Source: Rhodospira sp. (GTDB lineage Bacteria; Pseudomonadota; Alphaproteobacteria; Rhodospirillales; Rhodospirillaceae). Taken from it: DNA of 5,658 bases. Each line of letters opens with the position of its first letter. The first letter of the stretch is position 1. A program made the translations under genes and the position numbers. Of this stretch, positions 1 to 5,535 are shown piece by piece. The DNA lies in the NCBI GenBank assembly GCA_028277295.1, contig JANQGN010000188.1, positions 1 to 5,658 on the forward strand, written 5' to 3'. Under the pieces are notes generated by a model. It was not told the DNA's origin. It saw nothing but the letters and a program-made list of their open reading frames with translations, and did not search any database.

Positions 1-98
1 TCCTGAGGAAGCGAAGCGACCGAAGGATCTCCATCGATGGTCCTGACCCTCTCGGATCGTGACTCATGAACGATCGTCCATCCGGGTTCGGAGCCCTG
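1..98 (-). repeat. Dispersed intergenic repeat, copy 1, downstream of der
   Basis: This stretch matches the reverse complement of 5560-5657 without a gap at 81 of 98 positions. Positions 1-36 match at 35, positions 69-98 at 29, and the variable middle 37-68 at only 17, nine of them in one run at 48-56 (CCTCTCGGA). Strand is given in the direction leading away from the der stop codon, which lies about 100 bases off; copy 2 has the same orientation relative to its own upstream gene. Positions 1-27 fold into a symmetric hairpin: TCCT/AGGA, a GA/GA mismatch pair, GG/CC, an AA/GA mismatch pair, GC/GC and a GAA triloop. The 69-98 block contains CGATCG and a small TCCG/CGGA hairpin when read on the minus strand. 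The element may begin just before the window. The sequence between it and der (99-199) shows no gene and no clear terminator. Confidence 0.88.
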
Positions 99-199
99 AT
101 ACGCTCACCCCGTTCTTCGGCCCACCCCATACGACCTGTCGACGCGACTCGCCGTTACCGTCCGTGGCCAAGTCGCGCGTCAGCCCTCCGGATGGCGCC

Positions 200-1693
200 T
201 CATCGCCCCGCATACGGGTTGCGGGTCTTACGCAGGTTGAGGCGGAGCGGAACGCCCTCGAACCCAAACGTCTCGCGCAGCCCGTTGACCAGGTAGCGAA
301 CATAGCTGTCCGGAAGGTCTTCGGGCCGGCTGCAGAACACCGCGAAGGTCGGCGGCCGCGCCTTGGCCTGCGTCATGTAACGCAGGCGGATGCGCCGGCC
401 GTGCTGCCCCATGGGCGGCGGATGGGCTTCCGTCATGCCAGTGAGCCAGCGGTTCAGACGGCCGGTCGCAACCCGGCGAGTCCACACCGCATGCATCTCC
501 AGGACCGTGTCCATGAGCCGGTCCAGGTTGCGCCCCCGCAGGGCCGACACCGTCACGAAGGGGATGCCGCGCACCTGCGTCAGGGAGGTTTCCAGCCGGT
601 CGCGCATCCGCTTCAACGTGGCGGCGCGGTCGTCCGCCGCGTCCCACTTGTTGACCGCCAGCACCAGGGCGCGCCCCTCCTCGACGACCATGCGGGCGAT
701 GGTCAGGTCCTGGCGATCCATGACCATGTTGGCGTCCATCACCAGCACCACCACTTCCGACATGCGAATGGCGTTCAGGGTGTCGGCCACGGAGAGCTTT
801 TCCAGGCTTTCCACGATCCGGCCCTTGCGGCGCAAACCGGCGGTATCCACCAGGCGGATGGGCCGGCCCCGGTGGCTCCAGTCGATGGCGATGGCGTCAC
901 GGGTCACACCCGCCTCCGGGCCGGTCAGCAACCGGTCCTCGTCAAGCAGGCGGTTGACAAGGGTGGACTTTCCGGTATTGGGCCGGCCCACGATGGCCAG
1001 TTGCAGGGGCCGGGGCGCTCTTCCGTCCTCGCTGTCGGATATCGAGCCGTCCAGATCTGTATCGTCGTCCTCGGCGTTGGCCAGCGCGCGCGCCTCCAGC
1101 GGCGACATCGCGGCATCGTCTCCGTCGACCGACTCAACAGCCGACGTTGTCCCCTCGCTGTCCGGCCCGCCCTGGGTCTCGACATCCCCCACCTTGGCCT
1201 GTTCGTGGGGTAGCAGGGCCTCGTACAGCAATGCCAGCCCCTCGCCGTGCTCCGCCGACAGGGGCACCGGGTCTCCCAGCCCGAGACCATAGGCCTCCAG
1301 TAAACCGCCCTGCCCCGCCCTGCCCTCACTCTTGTTGGCGACCAGGATCACCGGTGTCGGTGAGGCCCTGAGAACCTGCGCGAAATGCTCGTCAAGAGGC
1401 GTCACCCCGGCGCGCGCGTCGATCAGCATCAGCGCGACGTCGGCCTCGGCCAGCGCCCGCTCCGTCTGTTGGCGCATGCGCCCTTCCAGGGCGTCGGCCG
1501 GGGCCTCTTCCAGGCCGGCCGTGTCCACGATCCTGAGCGCCATGTCGCCCAACCGCCCGTCCGCGAACCGGCGGTCGCGGGTCACGCCCGGCTGGTCGTG
1601 GACGATGGCCAGACGGCGCCCGGCCAACCTGTTGAACAGAGTGGACTTGCCCACATTGGGGCGGCCAATGATCGCGACGGTCAAGGGAGTCAT
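200..1693 (-). CDS. der: Ribosome-assembly GTPase Der (EngA)
   Basis: Der is an essential cytoplasmic GTPase that binds the 50S subunit and is needed for its maturation. The 497-residue product has the family's two consecutive GTPase domains and a C-terminal KH-like domain. Domain 1 shows GRPNVGKS (10-17), GVTRDR (36-41), DTAG (57-60), NKSE (120-123) and SAEHG (146-150). Domain 2 shows GRPNTGKS (236-243), GVTRDA (262-267), DTAG (283-286), NKWD (348-351) and SAL (383-385). The KH-like domain spans about 400-497 and ends in LRKTRNPYAGR. NKSE replaces NKxD in domain 1. The linker between the GTPase domains (about 165-228) is long and acidic, with EDDDTDLDG. The ATG leaves only nine residues before the first P-loop, so no later start is possible. 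No purine-rich ribosome binding site precedes it; the adjacent bases read TTTCCTC. It is last in a yfgM-bamB-der cluster, as in E. coli. Confidence 0.98.
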   Translation of the reverse strand: MTPLTVAIIGRPNVGKSTLFNRLAGRRLAIVHDQPGVTRDRRFADGRLGDMALRIVDTAGLEEAPADALEGRMRQQTERALAEADVALMLIDARAGVTPLDEHFAQVLRASPTPVILVANKSEGRAGQGGLLEAYGLGLGDPVPLSAEHGEGLALLYEALLPHEQAKVGDVETQGGPDSEGTTSAVESVDGDDAAMSPLEARALANAEDDDTDLDGSISDSEDGRAPRPLQLAIVGRPNTGKSTLVNRLLDEDRLLTGPEAGVTRDAIAIDWSHRGRPIRLVDTAGLRRKGRIVESLEKLSVADTLNAIRMSEVVVLVMDANMVMDRQDLTIARMVVEEGRALVLAVNKWDAADDRAATLKRMRDRLETSLTQVRGIPFVTVSALRGRNLDRLMDTVLEMHAVWTRRVATGRLNRWLTGMTEAHPPPMGQHGRRIRLRYMTQAKARPPTFAVFCSRPEDLPDSYVRYLVNGLRETFGFEGVPLRLNLRKTRNPYAGR

Positions 1694-1713
1694 GAGGAAA
1701 CGCCGTGTCGCGG

Positions 1714-1731
1714 CCGGGCGGCACAGCCCGG
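1714..1731 (-). other. Short hairpin in the bamB-der spacer
   Basis: CCGGGC (1714-1719) pairs perfectly with GCCCGG (1726-1731) around a six-base loop, 20 bases before the der start codon. In the transcript it would sit directly upstream of a start that has no visible Shine-Dalgarno sequence, so it could shape ribosome access there. There is no T-run after it, so it does not look like a terminator. No convincing promoter is seen in this 118-base spacer, which fits der being read from the upstream operon. A regulatory role is inference only. Confidence 0.35.
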
Positions 1732-1791
1732 ACCAGGGGACGGAGACGCAGTGAAAGGGAAAGCCAGGGCCTCATCCACCCGCGCGCCACC

Positions 1792-1815
1792 CTGACACCC
1801 GCTCCAAGGTGTCAG
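1792..1815 (-). other. Perfect 8-bp hairpin across the bamB stop codon
   Basis: CTGACACC (1792-1799) is the exact reverse complement of GGTGTCAG (1808-1815), with an eight-base loop. In the minus-strand transcript the 5' arm contains the bamB TGA stop codon, and the structure lies 98 bases before der. The downstream sequence is GC-rich with no U-tract, so a canonical rho-independent terminator is unlikely. It could be an intra-operon processing or stability hairpin that sets different bamB and der levels. The pairing is seen; the role is inferred. Confidence 0.45.
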
Positions 1816-3218
1816 CGGAAGGCAACCAGATCGCCGTTATCGGCCAGGAACACCAGCGTGTCCTGGGCCAGCACCGGCGGAATGGAAATCCCGTCCGGGG
1901 CCTCGACGTACCCCAGGATGCGCCCCGTATAGGGGGAGACCGCCAGAATTTCCTCGTTCGTGCCCGCCACCACCAGGCGATCGGAGGCCAGCAAGGGTCC
2001 GGTCCAGGTGATCGGCTCATCCCTGTCATCGGGATCGACCCAGGACTGCAAGGGGGTGACCCACAAGGCGTCGCCAACCTCTGCATCCACCGCCACCAGA
2101 TCGGCGGCGTTGGTGAGCACATACAGGACATCGCCGGCGAGCCAAGGCTGTTGCACGCCTCCAAGCTCAGCCTGCCACACGCGTTGTCCCGTCGCCAAGT
2201 CGATCGCCGTCATGAGGCCGCTGTGACCAACAACAAAGATACGGTCCCCGGACATCACCGGACGCGCTCGGATGTCGCGCAGATCACCGGCCGCGTCGGT
2301 GCGCCGTTTCACGGTCACCGAGTCCTGCCACAAGGTCGCGCCCGTCTCGACACGCAACGCGAACAGCTCCCCGGACGAGTAGGCAACGATGACCGTGCCC
2401 TTGTCCACGGCGGGCGCCGGCGCGCCGAGGAGGCTTGTGACCTCAGGCGAGCCCGCGTGCGTCCACAGCTTGTGGCCGTCCTGGGCGGCCAGGGCGATGG
2501 TCTGATTGTCCACCGTGACCACGAACACCCGCCCGCTGTTCAGGGTCGGCGCCGCGCGCATGGGCGCGCCCACGTCCTGACGCCACAGTTCCTGCCCCGT
2601 GCTGGCATCAAGAGCGATCACCTTGCCAAACCCTGTGGTGGCATAAAGCCGCCCCTGCAGGTCATAGGCGACTCCTCCGCCCAGGATGTACCCGTCGTCT
2701 TCCTCGTTGTTTCGATCGGGCAAGGCGACGCGCCATGCCTCCTCGCCGCTGTTCAGGTCGAAGGCCCGCACCTCGGCCTCGGAATCGATGGTGAACACCC
2801 GGCCGCCACCGATCACGGGTTCGGCCAGCAGCGCCGTGCGGGCGGTGCTGCCGCTGCCCGCGCTGACGCGCCAGATCATCTCCGGAGCATCCGCCATGGT
2901 CATGTGATGCATGGCATGGTTGGCGAAACCACCGGCCATCGGCCAGTCGTCGTTGGGCACCGGCGGCGGCAGCCGAATGTCGTCTGGGCGGCCCGACAGG
3001 CGGGGCAGGTCGGCCCGTTCCTCCAGAACGCTCAGACGCTTGCCGGGCAGCGGCGGATCGTCGCTCCCCCCAAGCCATCCGCAGCCCGACAGGGCCAACG
3101 AAAGGACCAGGATCCCGGCCATCCCACGGATCCCCTGGCCTCCGGCCGCATACGGTGTCTTGTTCGGTGTCGCCCCCTGCGGTGTCGCCCCCTGCGGTGT
3201 CGCCGTTGTGTTCGCCAT
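1812..3218 (-). CDS. bamB: Outer-membrane assembly lipoprotein BamB (PQQ-like beta-propeller)
   Basis: BamB is the periplasmic beta-propeller lipoprotein of the BAM complex, which inserts beta-barrel proteins into the outer membrane. The 468-residue product has a basic n-region (K20, R31), a hydrophobic stretch (about 34-45) and a lipobox LSGC with Cys46; the +2 residue is Gly, compatible with outer-membrane sorting. A proline-rich segment follows (about 55-92). From about 135 to the end come propeller blades of PQQ-like type, with recurring patterns of the form A-x-D-x-x-T-G-x-x-x-W: FDLNSGEEAW (153-162), LDASTGQELW (203-212), LAAQDGHKLW (243-252), LRVETGATLW (288-297), IDLATGQRVW (339-348), VDAEVGDALW (377-386) and VSPYTGRILG (427-436). 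The start at 3218 is chosen over one at 3347 because GGGAG lies 8 bases upstream and because the longer frame would overlap yfgM by over 120 bases. The spacer to yfgM is 4 bases. The 30-residue run before the hydrophobic core is unusually long and holds a pentapeptide repeat. Confidence 0.95.
   Translation of the reverse strand: MANTTATPQGATPQGATPNKTPYAAGGQGIRGMAGILVLSLALSGCGWLGGSDDPPLPGKRLSVLEERADLPRLSGRPDDIRLPPPVPNDDWPMAGGFANHAMHHMTMADAPEMIWRVSAGSGSTARTALLAEPVIGGGRVFTIDSEAEVRAFDLNSGEEAWRVALPDRNNEEDDGYILGGGVAYDLQGRLYATTGFGKVIALDASTGQELWRQDVGAPMRAAPTLNSGRVFVVTVDNQTIALAAQDGHKLWTHAGSPEVTSLLGAPAPAVDKGTVIVAYSSGELFALRVETGATLWQDSVTVKRRTDAAGDLRDIRARPVMSGDRIFVVGHSGLMTAIDLATGQRVWQAELGGVQQPWLAGDVLYVLTNAADLVAVDAEVGDALWVTPLQSWVDPDDRDEPITWTGPLLASDRLVVAGTNEEILAVSPYTGRILGYVEAPDGISIPPVLAQDTLVFLADNGDLVAFR
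3165..3204 (-). repeat. 15-bp in-frame tandem repeat at the start of bamB
   Basis: CGGTGTCGCCCCCTG occurs at 3165-3179 and 3180-3194, followed by a 10-base partial copy at 3195-3204. The copies are identical. Read on the coding strand the unit encodes a Thr-Pro-Gln-Gly-Ala pentapeptide, giving residues 6-18 of BamB. Because the unit is five codons, copy-number change would keep the frame and only lengthen or shorten the segment before the signal-peptide core. Each unit carries ACACCG, as do the start of yfgM and codons 21-22 of bamB. Confidence 0.93.
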
Positions 3219-3222
3219 GACT

Positions 3223-4011
3223 CTAGCTCCCGTCCGCGCCTGATGCGCCGGCGGATCCCCCACTGCTTTCCGGGTCCACTGTCCCCCCCAAGGCGGCCAG
3301 CATGTCGGCGGCCCGGCGTCGCACGCCGTCTGGAATCCCCGGATCACTCACCAATCCCTGGTAAGTGGTCCGCGCCGCCGCCGGGTCTCCTGCATTCAGG
3401 TCCAGCAGGGCCAGCATCTCCTGGGCCAGGGGACGCCAGGGATTGCCCTCGGCCGTCAACGGCCGCAAGCGGCCGCGCACCGAAACCGTATCTTCAACGT
3501 CCAGGGCGTGCAACGCCGCCAGCATGGCGGCGAGGTCGCGTGTCGCCTGGGGCGCCCCACCCTTGGCCGACAGCGCGTCGTAGGCCACGATGGCCTCGGT
3601 GGTCCTTCCCTCAGAGGCCAGCATCTCGGCCCGGCGCAACGCAGCCAAGGCCGCGTACCCGGTGCGTCCTTCGTCGGACAGGGCGCCGAGTTGGCGTGTG
3701 GCCGGATCCGGATCGGCCCGCTCCCGCACGCTGTCGGCGGCGAAGTAGCGCTCCGCCTCCCCGGCGCGCACCGACGCCTGCCAGGCGGTCCAGCCCTCGA
3801 ACCCGGCCACGATGGCCACGACCGCCGCCGCGGCAGTAATCACATAGCCGCCGTACCGCTTCCAGAGCCGCTGCATTTGCTCGGCCCGAAGGTCTTCCTC
3901 GACCTCGCGGAACAGCGCTTCCTGAGCCGCGTCCATCTCCTCCGGGGCCGACTGGTCCTTGGCGTTGCCGCGCGGTGTCTTGGAACGCGGTGTCTTTGGA
4001 CTCTGGGCCAC
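3223..4011 (-). CDS. yfgM: YfgM-like TPR membrane protein, ancillary to the Sec translocon
   Basis: The 262-residue product has the layout of the YfgM/TPR_21 family: a charged cytoplasmic N-terminus, one membrane helix and a periplasmic helical repeat domain. In E. coli YfgM is an inner-membrane protein that associates with SecYEG and periplasmic chaperones. Seen here: an acidic amphipathic stretch FREVEEDLRAEQMQRLWKRY (34-53), a membrane helix GYVITAAAAVVAIVAGF (55-71), then Ala-rich helical pairs (about 76-242) of TPR type, for example AALAALRRAEMLASEGRTTE (120-139) and LALLDLNAGDPAAARTTYQG (about 200-219). The tail is low-complexity Gly/Ser/Ala (249-262). The start codon is GTG, supported by AGGAG 7 bases upstream. 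Residues 6-15 form a KTPRS/KTPRG repeat. It directly precedes bamB, as in E. coli, which supports orthology; sequence similarity to the gamma-proteobacterial protein may be low, so the symbol rests partly on context. Confidence 0.85.
   Translation of the reverse strand: MAQSPKTPRSKTPRGNAKDQSAPEEMDAAQEALFREVEEDLRAEQMQRLWKRYGGYVITAAAAVVAIVAGFEGWTAWQASVRAGEAERYFAADSVRERADPDPATRQLGALSDEGRTGYAALAALRRAEMLASEGRTTEAIVAYDALSAKGGAPQATRDLAAMLAALHALDVEDTVSVRGRLRPLTAEGNPWRPLAQEMLALLDLNAGDPAAARTTYQGLVSDPGIPDGVRRRAADMLAALGGTVDPESSGGSAGASGADGS
3227..3231 (-). promoter_or_regulatory. Ribosome binding site that decides the bamB start
   Basis: GGGAG on the minus strand ends 8 bases before the ATG at 3218. It lies inside the final codons of the upstream yfgM-like gene, whose TAG stop is at 3223-3225. 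The ribosome ending yfgM would therefore cover the bamB initiation region, which points to translational coupling. Confidence 0.75.
3971..4000 (-). repeat. Two 15-bp tandem units at the start of the yfgM-like gene
   Basis: The units 3971-3985 and 3986-4000 agree at 13 of 15 positions and both begin CGCGGTGTCTT. On the coding strand they encode a KTPRS/KTPRG pentapeptide pair at residues 6-15. The period, the reading phase and the ACACCG core match those of the bamB repeat, although the remaining unit sequence differs. Confidence 0.8.
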
Positions 4012-4018
4012 GGCTGGT

Positions 4019-4023
4019 CTCCT
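4019..4023 (-). promoter_or_regulatory. Ribosome binding site of the yfgM-like gene
   Basis: AGGAG on the minus strand sits 7 bases before the GTG at 4011. It is the strongest Shine-Dalgarno match in the window and is the reason for accepting a GTG start. No competing ATG with a comparable site exists upstream in this frame. Confidence 0.8.
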
Positions 4024-4082
4024 GCCTGCGTCGGTGTTCTCCCGGTTCGTGCCCGCCGTCCTGGATCAGCACGCCCGACCGC

Positions 4083-4120
4083 TCTCGCCCGCCGGCCACC
4101 GCAGGGCGGCGCGGGCGAGA
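4083..4120 (-). other. Strong 10-bp hairpin in the yfgM leader
   Basis: TCTCGCCCGC (4083-4092) is exactly complementary to GCGGGCGAGA (4111-4120), with an 18-base GC-rich loop. It lies 72 bases past the redoxin stop codon and 72 bases before the yfgM start. With the proposed promoter at 4131-4159, transcription would start a few bases before it, placing the hairpin at the extreme 5' end of the transcript. No T-run follows on either strand, so a standard terminator is not supported, although it could still help end or protect an RNA. Confidence 0.5.
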
Positions 4121-4130
4121 CCGGAGGCAC

Positions 4131-4159
4131 ACCATAGTCACAGGTCCATGCGAAGGCAA
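4131..4159 (-). promoter_or_regulatory. Candidate sigma70-type promoter for yfgM-bamB-der
   Basis: On the minus strand TTGCCT (4159-4154) and TATGGT (4136-4131) are separated by exactly 17 bases. Each hexamer keeps four of six consensus positions, including TTG of the -35 and TAnnnT of the -10. A start near 4124 would give a leader of about 113 bases. It lies between the redoxin stop and the yfgM start, where an operon promoter is expected. No experimental support is available from sequence alone. Confidence 0.5.
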
Positions 4160-4191
4160 CGTGCGGGGCGCCCTCGCGATCGGTCGGCTGG

Positions 4192-4746
4192 TCAGGCCGC
4201 TTTCCACTTGATGGAGCAGCCCATGGAGGGGATCTGTTCGCTTGGGCCCTGACCGCTAGCGGCCACGGCGCTCATGGCCTCGAACAGTTCGCGGCGCGCG
4301 TCGGGAGCGGCCGGTTGCTTTCCCGACGAGTCCAGGCGGCCCCTGTACTGCAGGCCGAGTTTCCTGTCGAAACCGAAGAAGTCGGGGGTGCACACCGCGC
4401 CGTAGGCCCGGGCCACATCCTGGGTCTCGTCGTGCAGGTACGGAAAGCGGAAGCCGTGACCCTCGGCGAACCGCTTCATGTTGTCGAAGGAATCCTCCGG
4501 ATACTGCTCGGGATCGTTGGCACCGATGGTGGCGACGCCGATGCCGAGGTCCATCAGCGCATGGGCGTCGCGGACCAATCGATCGATCACCGCCTTGACG
4601 TAGGGACAGTGATTGCAGATGAACACGATCAAGGTTCCCTTGGGGCCTTGAACATCAGCCAGGGAGTAGACGCGGCCATCGGTCGCGGGCAGCATGAAGC
4701 CTGGTGCGACCCAACCGAAGTCGCATATGGGCGTGTGTACGGCCAT
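4192..4746 (-). CDS. Thioredoxin-fold redoxin, PRX_like1 (AhpC/TSA-like) family
   Basis: The 184-residue product is a cytoplasmic-looking thioredoxin-fold protein without a signal peptide. The strand LIVFICNHCPYVKAVIDRL (39-57) carries a CNHC motif with Cys44 and Cys47, typical of the thioredoxin family proteins grouped as PRX_like1. Further family marks are an AVCTPDFFGFD segment (117-127), with Cys119 and a probable cis-proline at Pro121, and the C-terminal PSMGCSIKWK (173-182) with Cys177. Members are presumed thiol reductases or peroxidases; the substrate is not known to me and I infer none. The start at 4746 is preferred to an upstream ATG at 4926 because GAGGA lies 10 bases before it and the fold begins here, while the upstream extension (60 residues) is Arg-rich and unlike the family. 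The gene shares the strand of the yfgM cluster but a 180-base gap with its own promoter candidate separates them, so it is probably a separate unit. Confidence 0.92.
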   Translation of the reverse strand: MAVHTPICDFGWVAPGFMLPATDGRVYSLADVQGPKGTLIVFICNHCPYVKAVIDRLVRDAHALMDLGIGVATIGANDPEQYPEDSFDNMKRFAEGHGFRFPYLHDETQDVARAYGAVCTPDFFGFDRKLGLQYRGRLDSSGKQPAAPDARRELFEAMSAVAASGQGPSEQIPSMGCSIKWKAA

Positions 4747-5061
4747 GGCGGAACTATCCTCAATGGTTGGCGAAGATGGACGGCCAGAGGCGCGCTTGAT
4801 GCCGCGATGGCCCATCCGTGTCCTGCTATGGGGAGCGACGCCGCGCGATTCAACGATCCTTAACCGCCGCGCCGCATAATATAGGGTGAAGCCTGTGTGC
4901 CCGGGTCCCCACGAACCACGCCGCACCTGGGCCCGGTGGTCGGGATGAAGCCCGGCGACAACAGGGACAGCCAGTCACACACGATGGGGCCGGCCAACAC
5001 GCCAGAAGGTCAAGGCAAAAACGCCATGGATGCAGACGCACGGCACTGGACGGTTCCTCCC
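4747..5061. other. Divergent intergenic region, 315 bases
   Basis: This region lies between the redoxin (leftward) and the lipoprotein (rightward), so promoters for both should be here. The only markedly AT-rich spot is CATAATATAG at 4875-4884, which can supply a -10-like element on either strand (TAATAT rightward, TATATT or TATTAT leftward). I found no -35 at 16-18 bases that pairs convincingly with it; TTCAAC at 4849-4854 is 22 bases away from TAATAT. Open frames run through the region on both strands but look like GC-driven noise or unused upstream extensions. No RNA gene, repeat or operator is recognisable. Confidence 0.5.
4757..4761 (-). promoter_or_regulatory. Ribosome binding site supporting the redoxin start
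   Basis: GAGGA on the minus strand ends 10 bases before the ATG at 4746. The spacing is slightly long, but no similar site precedes the upstream in-frame ATG at 4926. Confidence 0.55.
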
Positions 5062-5535
5062 ATGACCGCCGCCCAAACGGCGCCCCCGGCATCCATCCGA
5101 CCTTTGGCGAGCCCTCGCGGCGCGCACCGCGCCCTGGGCCGGCTGGGGCTCGCGGTGGCGCTGGTCCTGCTGGCCGGCTGCGACGTGATGTATGATGTCG
5201 CGGTACACCCGGTCACCCTGGGCGCGGCGGCGGTGAACATCGCCACGGTGGTCGCCACCGACAAGACCGTTCCCGATCACGTGGTTTCGCTGGCCACCGG
5301 CGCCGACTGTTCCCTGGTCCGCTATTCCAGCGGAGGCTACTATTGCGTCCAGCCCCTGCCCGCGAACACGCCTGTCGAGACCCGTTTGTACTGCTACACC
5401 TCCATCGCCAACATCACCTGTTACGATACCAAGCTACCGGGCGAGGACGCGCGCATGGTCACGGATCCCCGCCACGTGGTCAGTTCCCGGACACTGGCTG
5501 GCCCCATGGCGGGCCCCCTTCCCGGCCAGCAATAA
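5062..5535 (+). CDS. Small cysteine-containing lipoprotein of unknown function
   Basis: I do not recognise a named family. The 157-residue product has a basic n-region (R13, R19, R23, R27), a hydrophobic core GLAVALVLLAG (29-39) and a lipobox LAGC with Cys40, so it should be a lipid-anchored envelope protein. The +2 residue is Asp41, which in E. coli retains lipoproteins in the inner membrane; whether this rule holds here is uncertain. The mature part has a short apolar stretch (46-65), a DKTVPDHVVSLATGADCSLV block (67-86) and four cysteines (83, 95, 111, 120) that could form two disulfides. The SxxTGxDCSLVR...YYC pattern resembles small hypothetical proteins I associate with alphaproteobacteria. 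Start choice is uncertain: ATGs at 4897, 4945, 4984 and 5026 are in frame, and 5026 has AAGG 10 bases upstream. I chose 5062 because it gives the shortest, basic n-region. It diverges from the redoxin. Confidence 0.8.
   Translation: MTAAQTAPPASIRPLASPRGAHRALGRLGLAVALVLLAGCDVMYDVAVHPVTLGAAAVNIATVVATDKTVPDHVVSLATGADCSLVRYSSGGYYCVQPLPANTPVETRLYCYTSIANITCYDTKLPGEDARMVTDPRHVVSSRTLAGPMAGPLPGQQ

Noticed and set aside
99..199. A terminator or RNA gene between der and repeat copy 1
   Set aside because: No stem followed by a T-run and no tRNA-like or other recognisable RNA fold was found in this stretch.
59..1213. A 384-codon open frame on the plus strand opposite der
   Set aside because: It lies across the conserved GTPase motifs of der, has GC-noise composition, and begins inside the variable part of repeat copy 1.
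3219..3347. A longer BamB starting at 3347
   Set aside because: It would overlap the yfgM-like gene by over 120 bases, while the ATG at 3218 has a GGGAG site 8 bases upstream and leads directly to the lipoprotein signal.
1809..3839. A 676-codon open frame on the plus strand, opposite bamB and yfgM
   Set aside because: It is antisense to two well-supported genes, is rich in Arg, Pro, Gly and His, has no recognisable domain, and is explained by the scarcity of stop codons in GC-rich DNA.
4875..4884. CATAATATAG as a definite divergent promoter core
   Set aside because: It is the only AT-rich spot in the region, but no -35 hexamer at suitable spacing could be found on either strand, so it is mentioned only as a possibility.
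4747..4926. A 60-residue N-terminal extension of the redoxin from an ATG at 4926
   Set aside because: The extension is Arg-rich without a signal peptide or known domain, and the ATG at 4746 has a ribosome binding site and fits the family's length.
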